Shown here in pieces: positions 35,701 to 50,700 of a stretch of 64,000 bases of DNA. The notes under the pieces are model-generated. The model did no database searches. It was given only the letters and a program-made list of their open reading frames with translations, and had not been told where the DNA came from. The stretch comes from Castanea sativa. Lineage: Eukaryota; Streptophyta; Magnoliopsida; Fagales; Fagaceae. The position numbers and the translations under genes are program-made. The DNA lies in NCBI RefSeq assembly GCF_040712315.1, contig NC_134020.1:9121936-9185935 (forward strand). Reading direction: 5' to 3'. How positions within the stretch are numbered: position 1 is the stretch's first letter; each line of letters begins with the position of its first letter.

Positions 35701-38700
35701 TTGATTCTTAAGAACAGTAACTTCAAATGTTAATTTCCCCAAAGTAGGAGGTCTGAAGACCCGGTATAACTAAGGTTCTGTTTAACAAATGACAAGACAT
35801 CAATTTCCACAAGGTTTGTGGTCCGAGGACTGCACTTAACCAAGTTTCTGTTTGATTCTCAAGGACAGTAACTTCAAATGTTAATTTCCCCAAAGTAGGA
35901 GGTCCGAAGACCCGGCATAACTAAGGTTCTGTTTAACAAATGACAAGACATCGATTTCCACGAGGTTTGTGGTCCGAGGACTGCACTTAACCAAGTTTCT
36001 GTTTGATTCTTAAGAACAGTAACTTCAAATGTTAATTTCCCCAAAGTAGGAGGTCCGAAGACCCGGCATAACTAAGGTTCTGTTTAACAAATGACAAGAC
36101 ATCAATTTCCACGAGGTTTGTGGTCCGTGGACTGCACTTAACCAAGTTTCTGTTTGATTCTTAAGAACAGTAACTTCAAATGTTAATTTCCCCAAAGTAG
36201 GAGGTCCGAAGACCCGGCATAACTAAGGTTCTGTTTAACAAATGACAAGACATCAATTTCCACGAGGTTTGTGGTCCGAGGACTGCACTTAACCAAGTTT
36301 CTGTTTGATTCTTAAGAACAGTAACTTCAAATGTTAATTTCCCCAAAGTAGGAGGTCCGAAGACCCGGCATAACTAAGGTTCTGTTTAACAAATGACAAG
36401 ACATCAATTTCCACGAGGTTTGTGGTCCGAAGACTGCACTTAACCAATCTCCTATTGATTCTTAAGAACAGTAACTTCAAATGTTAATTTCCCCAAAGTA
36501 GGAGGTCCGAAGACCCGGCATAACTAAGGTTCTGTTTAACAAATGTCAAGACATCAATTTCCACGAGGTTTGTGGTCCGAGGACTGCACTTAACCAAGTT
36601 TCTGTTTGATTCTTAAGAAGTGATAACTTCAAATGTTAATTTCCCCAAAGTAGGAGGTCCGAAGACCCGGCATAACTAAGGTTCTGTTTAACAAATGACA
36701 AGACATCAATTTCCACGAGGTTTGTGGTCCGAGGACTGCACTTAACCAAGTTTCTGTTTGATTCTTAAGAACAGTAACTTCAAATGTTAATTTCCCCAAA
36801 GTAGGAGGTCCGAAGACCCGGCATAACTAAGGTTCTGTTTAACAAATGACAAGACATCAATTTCCACGAGGTTTGTGGTCCGAGGACTGCACTTAACCAA
36901 GTTTCTGTTTGATTCTTAAGAACAGTAACTTCAAATGTTAATTTCCCCAAAGTAGGAGGTCCGAAGACCCGGCATAACTAAGGTTCTGTTTAACAAATGA
37001 CAAGACATCAATTTCCACGAGGTTTGTGGTCCGAGGACTGCACTTAAACAAGTTTCTGTTTGATTCTTAAGAACAGTAACTTCAAATGTTAATTTCCCCA
37101 AAGTAGGAGGTCTGAAGACCCGGTATAACTAAGGTTCTGTTTAACAAATGACAAGACATCAATTTCCACAAGGTTTGTGGTCCGAGGACTGCACTTAACC
37201 AAGTTTCTGTTTGATTCTCAAGGACAGTAACTTCAAATGTTAATTTCCCCAAAGTAGGAGGTCCGAAGACCCGGCATAACTAAGGTTCTGTTTAACAAAT
37301 GACAAGACATCAATTTCCACGAGGTTTGTGGTCCGAGGACTGCACTTAACCAAGTTTCTGTTTGATTCTTAAGAACAGTAACTTCAAATGTTAATTTCCC
37401 CAAAGTAGGAGGTCCGAAGACCCGGCATAACTAAGGTTCTGTTTAACAAATGACAAGACATCAATTTCCACGAGGTTTGTGGTCCGTGGACTGCACTTAA
37501 CCAAGTTTCTGTTTGATTCTTAAGAACAGTAACTTCAAATGTTAATTTCCCCAAAGTAGGAGGTCCGAAGACCCGGCATAACTAAGGTTCTGTTTAACAA
37601 ATGACAAGACATCAATTTCCACGAGGTTTGTGGTCCGAGGACTGCACTTAACCAAGTTTCTGTTTGATTCTTAAGAACAGTAACTTCAAATGTTAATTTC
37701 CCCAAAGTAGGAGGTCCGAAGACCCGGCATAACTAAGGTTCTGTTTAACAAATGACAAGACATCAATTTCCACGAGGTTTGTGGTCCGAGGACTGCACTT
37801 AACCAAGTTTCTGTTTGATTCTTAAGAACAGTAACTTCAAATGTTAATTTTCCCAAAGTAGGAGGTCCGAAGACCCGGCATAACTAAGGTTCTGTTTAAC
37901 AAATGACAAGACATCAATTTCCACGAGGTTTGTGGTCCGAGGACTGCACTTAACCAAGTTTCTATTTGATTCTTAAGGACAGTAACTTCAAATGTTAATT
38001 TCCCCAAAGTAGGAGGTCTGAAGACCCGGCATAACTAAGGTTCTGTTTAACAAATGACAAGACATCAATTTCCACGAGGTTTGTGGTCCGAGGACTGCAC
38101 TTAACCAAGTTTCTGTTTGATTCTTAAGAACAGTAACTTCAAATGTTAATTTCCCCAAAGTAGGAGGTCCGAAGACCCGGCATAACTAAGGTTCTGTTTA
38201 ACAAATGACAAGACATCAATTTCCACGAGGTTTGTGGTCCGAGGACTGCACTTAACCAAGTTTCTGTTTGATTCTTAAGAACAGTAACTTCAAATGTTAA
38301 TTTCCCCAAAGTAGGAGGTCCGAAGACCCGGCATAACTAAGGTTCTGTTTAACAAATGACAAGACATCAATTTCCACGAGGTTTGTGGTCCGAGGACTGC
38401 ACTTAACCAAGTTTCTGTTTGATTCTTAAGAATAGTAACTTCAAATGTTAATTTCCCCAAAGTAGGAGGTCCGAAGACCCGGCATAACTAAGGTTATGTT
38501 TAACAAATGACAAGACATCAATTTCCACGAGGTTTGTGGTCCGAGGACTGCACTTAACCAAGTTTCTGTTTGATTCTTAAGAATGGTAACTTCAAATGTT
38601 AATTTCCCCAAAGTAGGAGGTCCGAAGACCCGGCATAACTAAGGTTCTGTTTAACAAATGACAAGACATCAATTTCCACGAGGTTTGTGGTCCGAGGACT

Positions 38701-41700
38701 GCACTTAACCAAGTTTCTGTTTGATTCTTAAGAATGGTAACTTCAAATGTTAATTTCCCCAAAGTAGGAGGTCCGAAGACCCGGCATAACTAAGGTTCTG
38801 TTTAACAAATGACAAGACATCAATTTCCACGAGGTTTGTGGTCCGAGGACTGCACTTAACCAAGTTTCTGTTTGATTCTTAAGAATGGTAACTTCAAATG
38901 TTAATTTCCCCAAAGTAGGAGGTCCGAAGACCCGGCATAACTAAGGTTCTGTTTAACAAATGACAAGACATCAATTTCCACGAGGTTTGTGGTCCGAGGA
39001 CTGCACTTAAACAAGTTTCTGTTTGATTCTTAAGAACAGTAACTTCAAATGTTAATTTCCCCAAAGTAGGAGGTCTGAAGACCCGGTATAACTAAGGTTC
39101 TGTTTAACAAATGACAAGACATCAATTTCCACAAGGTTTGTGGTCCGAGGACTGCACTTAACCAAGTTTCTGTTTGATTCTCAAGGACAGTAACTTCAAA
39201 TGTTAATTTCCCCAAAGTAGGAGGTCCGAAGACCCGGCATAACTAAGGTTCTGTTTAACAAATGACAAGACATCAATTTCCACGAGGTTTGTGGTCCGAG
39301 GACTGCACTTAACCAAGTTTCTGTTTGATTCTTAAGAACAGTAACTTCAAATGTTAATTTCCCCAAAGTAGGAGGTCCGAAGACCAGGCATAACTAAGGT
39401 TCTGTTTAACAAATGACAAGACATCAATTTCCACGAGGTTTGTGGTCCGTGGACTGCACTTAACCAAGTTTCTGTTTGATTCTTAAGAACAGTAACTTCA
39501 AATGTTAATTTCCCCAAAGTAGGAGGTCCGAAGACCCGGCATAACTAAGGTTCTGTTTAACAAATGACAAGACATCAATTTCCACGAGGTTTGTGGTCCG
39601 AGGACTGCACTTAACCAAGTTTCTGTTTGATTCTTAAGAACAGTAACTTCAAATGTTAATTTCCCCAAAGTTGGAGGTCCGAAGACCCGGCATAACTAAG
39701 GTTCTGTTTAACAAATGACAAGACATCAATTTCCACGAGGTTTGTGGTCCGAGGACTGCACTTAACCAAGTTTCTGTTTGATTCTTAAGAACAGTAACTT
39801 CAAATGTTAATTTCCCCAAAGTAGGAGGTCCGAAGACCCGGCATAACTAAGGTTTTGTTTAACAAATGACAAGACATCAATTTCCACGAGGTTTGTGGTC
39901 CGAGGACTGCACTTAACCAAGTTTCTGTTTGATTCTTAAGATCAGTAACTTCAAATGTTAATTTCCCCAAAGTAGGAGGTCCGAAGACCCGGCATAACTA
40001 AGGTTCTGTTTAACAAATGACAAGACATCAATTTCCACGAGGTTTGTGGTCCGAGGACTGCACTTAACCAAGTTTCTGTTTGATTCTTAAGAACGGTAAC
40101 TTCAAATGTTAATTTCCCCAAAGTAGGAGGTCCGAAGACCCGGCATAACTAAGGTTCTGTTTAACAAATGACAAGACATCAATTTCCACGAGGTTTGTGG
40201 TCCGAGGACTGCACTTAACCAAGTTTCTGTTTGATTCTTAAGAACAGTAACTTCAAATGTTAATTTCCCCAAAGTAGGAGGTCCGAAGACCCGGCATAAC
40301 TAAGGTTCTGTTTAACAAATGACAAGACATCAATTTCCACGAGGTTTGTGGTCCGAGGACTGCACTTAACCAAGTTTCTGTTTGATTCTTAAGAACGGTA
40401 ACTTCAAATGTTAATTTCCCCAAAGTAGGAGGTCCGAAGACCCGGCATAACTAAGGTTCTGTTTAACAAATGACAAGACATCAATTTCCACGAGGTTTGT
40501 GGTCCGAGGACTGCACTTAACCAAGTTTCTGTTTGATTCTTAAGAACAGTAACTTCAAATGTTAATTTCCCCAAAGTAGGAGGTCCGAAGACCCGGCATA
40601 ACTAAGGTTCTGTTTAACAAATGACAAGACATCAATTTCCACGAGGTTTGTGGTCCGAGGACTACACTTAACCAAGTTTCTGTTTGATTCTTAAGAACAG
40701 TAACTTCAAATGTTAATTTCCCCAAAGTAGGAGGTCCGAAGACCCGGCATAACTAAGGTTCTGTTTAACAAATGACAAGACATCAATTTCCACAAGGTTT
40801 GTGGTCCGAGGACTACACTTAACCAAGTTTCTGTTTGATTCTCAAGAACAGTAACTTCAAATGTTAATTTCCCCAAAGTAGGAGGTCCGAAGACCCGACA
40901 TAACTAAGGTTCTGTTTAACAAATGACAAGACATCAATTTCCACGAGGTTTGTGGTCCGAGGACTACACTTAACCAAGTTTCTGTTTGATTCTTAAGAAC
41001 AGTAACTTCAAATGTTAATTTCCCCAAAGTAGGAGGTCCGAGGACCCGGCATAACTAAGGTTCTGTTTAACAAATGACAAGACATCAATTTCCACGAGGT
41101 TTGTGGTCCGTGGACTGCACTTAACCAAGTTTCTGTTTGATTCTTAAGAACAGTAACTTCAAATGTTAATTTCCCCAAAGTAGGAGGTCCGAGGACCCGG
41201 CATAACTAAGGTTCTGTTTAACAAATGACAAGACATCAATTTCCACAAGGTTTGTGGTCCGAGGACTACACTTAACCAAGTTTCTGTTTGATTCTTAAGA
41301 ACAGTAACTTCAAATGTTAATTTCCCCAAAGTAGGAGGTCCGAGGACCCGGCATAACTAAGGTTCTGTTTAACAAATGACAAAACATCAATTTCCACAAG
41401 GTTTGTGGTCCGAGGACTACACTTAACCAAGTTTCTGTTTGATTCTTAAGAACAGTAACTTCAAATGTTAATTTTCCCAAAGTAGGAGGTCCGAGGACCC
41501 GGCATAACTAAGGTTCTGTTTAACAAATGACAAGACATCAATTTCCACAAGGTTTGTGGTCCGAGGACTACACTTAACCAAGTTTCTGTTTGATTCTTAA
41601 GAACAGTAACTTCAAATGTTAATTTCCCCAAAGTAGGAGGTCCGAGGACCCGGCATAACTAAGGTTCTGTTTAACAAATGACAAGACATCAATTTCCACA

Positions 41701-44700
41701 AGGTTTGTGGTCCGAGGACTACACTTAACCAAGTTTCTGTTTGATTCTTAAGAACAGTAACTTCAAATGTTAATTTCCCCAAAGTAGGAGGTCCGAGGAC
41801 CCGGCATAACTAAGGTTCTGTTTAACAAATGACAAGACATCAATTTCCACGAGGTTTGTGGTCCGAGGATTACACTTAACCAAGTTTCTGTCTGATTCTT
41901 AAGAACAGTAACTTCAAATGTTAATTTCCCCAAAGTAGGAGGTCCGAGGACCCGGCATAACTAAGGTTCTGTTTAACAAATGACAAGACATCAATTTCCA
42001 CAAGGTTTGTGGTCCGAGGACTACACTTAACCAAGTTTCTGTTTGATTCTTAAGAACAGTAACTTCAAATGTTAATTTCCCCAAAGTAGGAGGTCCGAGG
42101 ACCCGGCATAACTAAGGTTCTGTTTAACAAATGACAAGACATCAATTTCCACAAGGTTTGTGGTCCGAGGATTACACTTAACCAAGTTTCTGTCTGATTC
42201 TTAAGAACAGTAACTTCAAATGTTAATTTCCCCAAAGTAGGAGGTCCGAGGACCCGGCATAACTAAGGTTCTGTTTAACAAATGACAAGACATCAATTTC
42301 CACAAGGTTTATGGTCCGAGGACTACACTTAACCAAGTTTCTGTTTGATTCTTAAGAACAGTAACTTCAAATGTTAATTTCCCCAAAGTAGGAGGTCTGA
42401 GGACCCGGCATAACTAAGGTTCTGTTTAACAAATGACAAGACATCAATTTCCACAAGGTTTGTGGTCCGAGGACTACACTTAACCAAGTTTCTGTTTGAT
42501 TCTTAAGAACAGTAACTTCAAATGTTAATTTCCCCAAAGTAGGAGGTCTGAGGACCCGGCATAACTAAGGTTCTGTTTAACAAATGACAAGACATCAATT
42601 TCCACAAGGTTTGTGGTCCGAGGACTGCACTTAACCAAGTTTCTGTTTGATTCTTAAGAACAGTAACTTCAAATGTTAATTTCCCCAAAGTAGGAGGTCC
42701 GAGGACCCGGTATAACTAAGGTTCTGTTTAACAAATGACAAGACATCAATTTCCACAAGGTTTGTGGTCCGAGGACTACACTTAACCAAGTTTCTGTTTG
42801 ATTCTTAAGAACAGTAACTTCAAATGTTAATTTCCCCAAAGTAGGAGGTCCGAGGACCCGGCATAACTAAGGTTCTGTTTAACAAATGACAAGACATCAA
42901 TTTCCACAAGGTTTGTGGTCCGAGGACTACACTTAACCAAGTTTCTGTTTGATTCTTAAGAACAGTAACTTCAAATGTTAATTTCCCCAAAGTAGGAGGT
43001 CCGAGGACCCGGCATAACTAAGGTTCTGTTTAACAAATGACAAGACATCAATTTCCACAAGGTTTGTGGTCCGAGGACTACACTTAACCAAGTTTCTGTT
43101 TGATTCTTAAGAACAGTAACTTCAAATGTTAATTTCCCCAAAGTAGGAGGTCCGAGGACCCGGCATAACTAAGGTTCTGTTTAACAAATGACAAGACATC
43201 AATTTCCACAAGGTTTGTGGTCCGAGGACTACACTTAACCAAGTTTCTGTTTGATTCTTAAGAACAGTAACTTCAAATGTTAATTTCCCCAAAGTAGGAG
43301 GTCCGAGGACCCGGCATAACTAAGGTTCTGTTTAACAAATGACAAGACATCAATTTCCACAAGGTTTGTGGTCCGAGGACTACACTTAACCAAGTTTTTT
43401 TTTATTCTTAAGAACAGTAACTTCAAATGTTAATTTCCCCAAAGTAGGAGGTCCGAGGACCCGGCATAACTAAGGTTCTGTTTAACAAATGACAAGACAT
43501 CAATTTCCACAAGGTTTGTGGTCCGAGGACTACACTTAACCAAGTTTCTGTTTGATTCTTAAGAACAGTAACTTCAAATGTTAATTTCCCCAAAGTAGGA
43601 GGTCTGAGGACCCGGCATAACTAAGGTTCTGTTTAACAAATGACAAGACATCAATTTCCACAAGGTTTGTGGTCCGAGGACTACACTTAACCAAGTTTCT
43701 GTTTGATTCTTAAGAACAGTAACTTCAAATGTTAATTTCCCCAAAGTAGGAGGTCTGAGGACCCGGCATAACTAAGGTTCTGTTTAACAAATGACAAGAC
43801 ATCAATTTCCACAAGGTTTGTGGTCCGAGGACTACACTTAACCAAGTTTCTGTTTGATTCTTAAGAACAGTAACTTCAAATGTTAATTTTCCCAAAGTAG
43901 GAGGTCCGAGGACCCGGCATAACTAAGGTTCTGTTTAACAAATGACAAGACATCAATTTCCACAAGGTTTGTGGTCCGAGGACTACACTTAACCAAGTTT
44001 CTATTTGATTCTTAAGAACAGTAACTTCAAATGTTAATTTCCCCAAAGTAGGAGGTCCGAGGACCCGGCATAACTAAGGTTCTGTTTAACAAATGACAAG
44101 ACATCAATTTCCACAAGGTTTGTGGTCCGAGGACTACACTTAACCAAGTTTCTGTTTGATTCTTAAGAACAGTAACTTCAAATGTTAATTTCCCCAAAGT
44201 AGGAGGTCCGAGGACCCGGCATAACTAAGGTTCTGTTTAACAAATGACAAGACATCAATTTCCACAAGGTTTGTGGTCCGAGGACTACACTTAACCAAGT
44301 TTCCGTTTGATTCTTAAGAACAGTAACTTCAAATGTTAATTTTCCCAAAGTAGGAGGTCCGAGGACCCGGCATAACTAAGGTTCTGTTTAACAAATGACA
44401 AGACATCAATTTCCACAAGGTTTGTGGTCCGAGGACTACACTTAACCAAGTTTCCGTTTGATTCTTAAGAACAGTAACTTCAAATGTTAATTTCCCCAAA
44501 GTAGGAGGTCCGAGGACCCGGCATAACTAAGGTTCTGTTTAACAAATGACAAGACATCAATTTCCACAAGGTTTGTGGTCCGAGGACTACACTTAACCAA
44601 GTTTCTGTTTGATTCTTAAGAACAGTAACTTCAAATGTTAATTTCCCCAAAGTAGGAGGTCCGAGGACCCGGCATAACTAAGGTTCTGTTTAACAAATGA

Positions 44701-47700
44701 CAAGACATCAATTTCCACAAGGTTTGTGGTCCGAGGACTACACTTAACCAAGTTTCTGTTTGATTCTTAAGAACAGTAACTTCAAATGTTAATTTCCCCA
44801 AAGTAGGAGGTCCGAGGACCCGGCATAACTAAGGTTCTGTTTAACAAATGACAAGACATCAATTTCCACAAGGTTTGTGGTCCGAGGACTACACTTAACC
44901 AAGTTTCTGTTTGATTCTTAAGAACAGTAACTTCAAATGTTAATTTCCCCAAAGTAGGAGGTCCGAGGACCCGGCATAACTAAGGTTCTGTTTAACAAAT
45001 GACAAGACATCAATTTCCACAAGGTTTGTGGTCCGAGGACTACACTTAACCAAGTTTCTGTTTGATTCTTAAGAACAGTAACTTCAAATGTTAATTTCCC
45101 CAAAGTAGGAGGTCCGAGGACCCGGCATAACTAAGGTTCTGTTTAACAAATGACAAGACATCAATTTCCACAAGGTTTGTGGTCCGAGGACTACACTTAA
45201 CCAAGTTTCTGTTGATTCTTAAGAACAGTAACTTCAAATGTTAATTTCCCCAAAGTAGGAGGTCCGAGGACCCGGCATAACTAAGGTTCTGTTTAACAAA
45301 TGACAAGACATCAATTTCCACAAGGTTTGTGGTCCGAGGACTACACTTAACCAAGTTTCTGTTTGATTCTTAAGAACAGTAACTTCAAATGTTAATTTCC
45401 CCAAAGTAGGAGGTCCGAGGACCCGGCATAACTAAGGTTCTGTTTAACAAATGACAAGACATCAATTTCCACAAGGTTTGTGGTCCGAGGACTACACTTA
45501 ACCAAGTTTCTGTTTGATTCTTAAGAACAGTAACTTCAAATGTTAATTTCCCCAAAGTAGGAGGTCCGAGGACCCGGCATAACTAAGGTTCTGTTAACAA
45601 ATGACAAGACATCAATTTCCACAAGGTTTGTGGTCCGAGGACTACACTTAACCAAGTTTCTGTTTGATTCTTAAGAACAGTAACTTCAAATGTTAATTTC
45701 CCCAAAGTAGGAGGTCCGAGGACCCGGCATAACTAAGGTTCTGTTTAACAAATGACAAGACATCAATTTCCACAAGGTTTGTGGTCCGAGGACTACACTT
45801 AACCAAGTTTCTGTTTGATTCTTAAGAACAGTAACTTCAAATGTTAATTTCCCCAAAGTAGGAGGTCCGAGGACCCGGCATAACTAAGGTTCTGTTTAAC
45901 AAATGACAAGACATCAATTTCCACAAGGTTTGTGGTCCGAGGACTACACTTAACCAAGTTTCTGTTTGATTCTTAAGAACAGTAACTTCAAATGTTAATT
46001 TCCCCAAAGTAGGAGGTCCGAGGACCCGGCATAACTAAGGTTCTGTTTAACAAATGACAAGACATCAATTTCCACAAGGTTTGTGGTCCGAGGACTACAC
46101 TTAACCAAGTTTCCGTTTGATTCTTAAGAACAGTAACTTCAAATGTTAATTTTCCCAAAGTAGGAGGTCCGAGGACCCGGCATAACTAAGGTGCTCGTGA
46201 ACAAATGACAAGACATCAATTTCCACAAGGTTTGTGGTCCGAGGACTACACTTAACCAAGTTTCTGTTTGATTCTTAAGAACAGTAACTTCAAATGTTAA
46301 TTTCCCCAAAGTAGGAGGTCCGAGGACCCGGCATAACTAAGGTTCTGTTTAACAAATGACAAGACATCAATTTCCACAAGGTTTGTGGTCCGAGGACTAC
46401 ACTTAACCAAGTTTCTGTTTGATTCTTAAGAACAGTAACTTCAAATGTTAATTTCCCCAAAGTAGGAGGTCCGAGGACCCGGCATAACTAAGGTTCTGTT
46501 TAACAAATGACAAGACATCAATTTCCACAAGGTTTGTGGTCCGAGGACTACACTTAACCAAGTTTCTGTTTGATTCTTAAGAACAGTAACTTCAAATGTT
46601 AATTTCCCCAAAGTAGGAGGTCCGAGGACCCGGCATAACTAAGGTTCTGTTTAACAAATGACAAGACATCAATTTCCACAAGGTTTGTGGTCCGAGGACT
46701 ACACTTAACCAAGTTTCTGTTGATTCTTAAGAACAGTAACTTCAAATGTTAATTTCCCCAAAGTAGGAGGTCCGAGGACCCGGCATAACTAAGGTTCTTT
46801 TTAACAAATGACAAGACATCAATTTCCACAAGGTTTGTGGTCCGAGGAGTACACTTAACCAAGTTTCTGTTTGATTCTTAAGAACAGTAACTTCAAATGT
46901 TAATTTCCCCAAAGTAGGAGGTCTGAGGACCCGGCATAACTAAGGTTCTGTTTAACAAATGACAAGACATCAATTTCCACAAGGTTTGTGGTCCGAGGAC
47001 TACACTTAACCAAGTTTCTGTTTGATTCTTAAGAACAGTAACTTCAAATGTTAATTTCCCCAAAGTAGGAGGTCTGAGGACCCGGCATAACTAAGGTTCT
47101 GTTTAACAAATGACAAGACATCAATTTCCACAAGGTTTGTGGTCCGAGGACTACACTTAACCACGTTCCTTACTGATTCTTAAGAACAGTAACTTCAAAT
47201 GTTAATTTCCCCAAAGTAGGAGGTCCGAGGACCCGGCATAACTAAGGTTCTGTTTAACAAATGACAAGACATCAATTTCCACAAGGTTTGTGGTCCGAGG
47301 ACTACACTTAACCAAGTTTCTGTTTGATTCTTAAGAACAGTAACTTCAAATGTTAATTTCCCCAAAGTAGGAGGTCCGAGGACCCGGCATAACTAAGGTT
47401 CTGTTTAACAAATGACAAGACATCAATTTCCACAAGGTTTGTGGTCCGAGGACTACACTTAACCAAGTTTCTGTTTGATTCTTAAGAACAGTAACTTCAA
47501 ATGTTAATTTCCCCAAAGTAGGAGGTCTGAGGACCGGCATAACTAAGGTTCTTTTTCACAAATGACAAGACATCAATTTCCACAAGGTTTGTGGTCCGAG
47601 GACTACACTTAACCAAGTTTCTGTTTGATTCTTAAGAACAGTAACTTCAAATGTTAATTTCCCCAAAGTAGGAGGTCTGAGGACCCGGCATAACTAAGGT

Positions 47701-50700
47701 TCTGTTTAACAAATGACAAGACATCAATTTCCACAAGGTTTGTGGTCCGAGGACTACACTTAACCAAGTTTCTGTTTGATTCTTAAGAACAGTAACTTCA
47801 AATGTTAATTTCCCCAAAGTAGGAGGTCCGAGGACCCGCCATAACTTAGGTTCTGTTTAACAAATGACAAGACATCAATTTCCACGAGGTTTGTGGTCCG
47901 AGGACTACACTTAACCAAGTTTCTGTTTGATTCTTAAGAACAGTAACTTCAAATGTTAATTTCCCCAAAGTAGGAGGTCCGAGGACCCGGCATAACTAAG
48001 GTTCTGTTTAACAAATGACAAGACATCAATTTCCACAAGGTTTGTGGTCCGAGGACTACACTTAACCAAGTTTCTGTTTGATTCTTAAGAACAGTAACTT
48101 CAAATGTTAATTTCCCCAAAGTAGGAGGTCCGAGGACCCGGCATAACTAAGGTTCTTTTTAACAAATGACAAGACATCAATTTCCACAAGGTTTGTGGTC
48201 CGAGGAGTACACTTAACCAAGTTTCTGTTTGATTCTTAAGAACAGTAACTTCAAATGTTAATTTCCCCAAAGTAGGAGGTCTGAGGACCCGGCATAACTA
48301 AGGTTCTGTTTAACAAATGACAAGACATCAATTTCCACAAGGTTTGTGGTCCGAGGACTACACTTAACCAAGTTTCCGTTTGATTCTTAAGAACAGTAAC
48401 TTCAAATGTTAATTTCCCCAAAGTAGGAGGTCCGAGGACCCGGCATAACTAAGGTTCTGTTTAACAAATGACAAGACATCAATTTCCACAAGGTTTGTGG
48501 TCCGAGGACTACACTTAACCAAGTTTCTGTTTGATTCTTAAGAACAGTAACTTCAAATGTTAATTTCCCCAAAGTAGGAGGTCCGAGGACCCGGCATAAC
48601 TAAGGTTCTGTTTAACAAATGACAAGACATCAATTTCCACAAGGTTTGTGGTCCGAGGACTACACTTAACCAAGTTTCTGTTTGATTCTTAAGAACAGTA
48701 ACTTCAAATGTTAATTTCCCCAAAGTAGGAGGTCCGAGGACCCGGCATAACTAAGGTTCTGTTTAACAAATGACAAGACATCAATTTCCACAAGGTTTGT
48801 GGTCCGAGGACTACACTTAACCAAGTTTCTGTTTGATTCTTAAGAACAGTAACTTCAAATGTTAATTTCCCCAAAGTAGGAGGTCTGAGGACCCGGCATA
48901 ACTAAGGTTCTGTTTAACAAATGACAAGACATCAATTTCCACAAGGTTTGTGGTCCGAGGACTACACTTAACCAAGTTTCTGTTTGATTCTTAAGAACAG
49001 TAACTTCAAATGTTAATTTCCCCAAAGTAGGAGGTCTGAGGACCCGGCATAACTAAGGTTCTTTTTCACAAATGACAAGACATCAATTTCCACAAGGTTT
49101 GTGGTCCGAGGACTACACTTAACCAAGTTTCTGTTTGATTCTTAAGAACAGTAACTTCAAATGTTAATTTCCCCAAAGTAGGAGGTCTGAGGACCGGGCA
49201 TAACTAAGGTTCTGTTTAACAAATGACAAGACATCAATTTCCACAAGGTTTGTGGTCCGAGGACTACACTTAACCAAGTTTCTGTTTGATTCTTAAGAAC
49301 AGTAACTTCAAATGTTAATTTCCCCAAAGTAGGAGGTCGGAGGACCGGGCATAACTAAGGTTCTGTTTAACAAATGACAAGACATCAATTTCCACAAGGT
49401 TTGTGGTCCGAGGACTACACTTAACCAAGTTTCTGTTTGATTCTTAAGAACAGTAACTTCAAATGTTAATTTCCCCAAAGTAGGAGGTCCGAGGACCCGG
49501 CATAACTAAGGTTCTGTTTAACAAATGACAAGACATCAATTTCCACAAGGTTTGTGGTCCGAGGACTACACTTAACCAAGTTTCTGTTTGATTCTTAAGA
49601 ACAGTAACTTCAAATGTTAATTTCCCCAAAGTAGGAGGTCCGAGGACCCCGCATAACTAAGGTTCTGTTTAACAAATGACAAGACATCAATTTCCACAAG
49701 GTTTGTGGTCCGAGGACTACACTTAACCAAGTTTCTGTTTGATTCTTAAGAACAGTAACTTCAAATGTTAATTTCCCCAAAGTAGGAGGTCCGAGGACCC
49801 GCCATAACTAAGGTTCTGTTTAACAAATGACAAGACATCAATTTCCACAAGGTTTGTGGTCCGAGGACTACACTTAACCAAGTTTCTGTTTGATTCTTAA
49901 GAACAGTAACTTCAAATGTTAATTTCCCCAAAGTAGGAGGTCTGAGGACCCGGCATAACTAAGGTTCTGTTTAACAAATGACAAGACATCAATTTCCACA
50001 AGGTTTGTGGTCCGAGGACTACACTTAACCAAGTTTCTGTTGATTCTTAAGAACAGTAACTTCAAATGTTAATTTCCCCAAAGTAGGAGGTCCGAGGACC
50101 CGGCATAACTAAGGTTCTGTTTAACAAATGACAAGACATCAATTTCCACAAGGTTTGTGGTCCGAGGACTACACTTAACCAAGTTTCTGTTTGATTCTTA
50201 AGAACAGTAACTTCAAATGTTAATTTCCCCAAAGTAGGAGGTCCGAGGACCCGGCATAACTAAGGTTCTGTTTAACAAATGACAAGACATCAATTTCCAC
50301 AAGGTTTGTGGTCCGAGGACTACACTTAACCAAGTTTCTGTTTGATTCTTAAGAACAGTAACTTCAAATGTTAATTTCCCCAAAGTAGGAGGTCTGAGGA
50401 CCCGTCATAACTAAGGTTCTGTTTAACAAATGACAAGACATCAATTTCCACAAGGTTTGTGGTCCGAGGACTACACTTAACCAAGTTTCTGTTTGATTCT
50501 TAAGAACAGTAACTTCAAATGTTAATTTCCCCAAAGTAGGAGGTCCGAGGACCCGGCATAACTAAGGTTCTGTTTAACAAATGACAAGACATCAATTTCC
50601 ACAAGGTTTGTGGTCCGAGGACTACACTTAACCAAGTTTCTGTTTGATTCTTAAGAACAGTAACTTCAAATGTTAATTTCCCCAAAGTAGGAGGTCCGAG

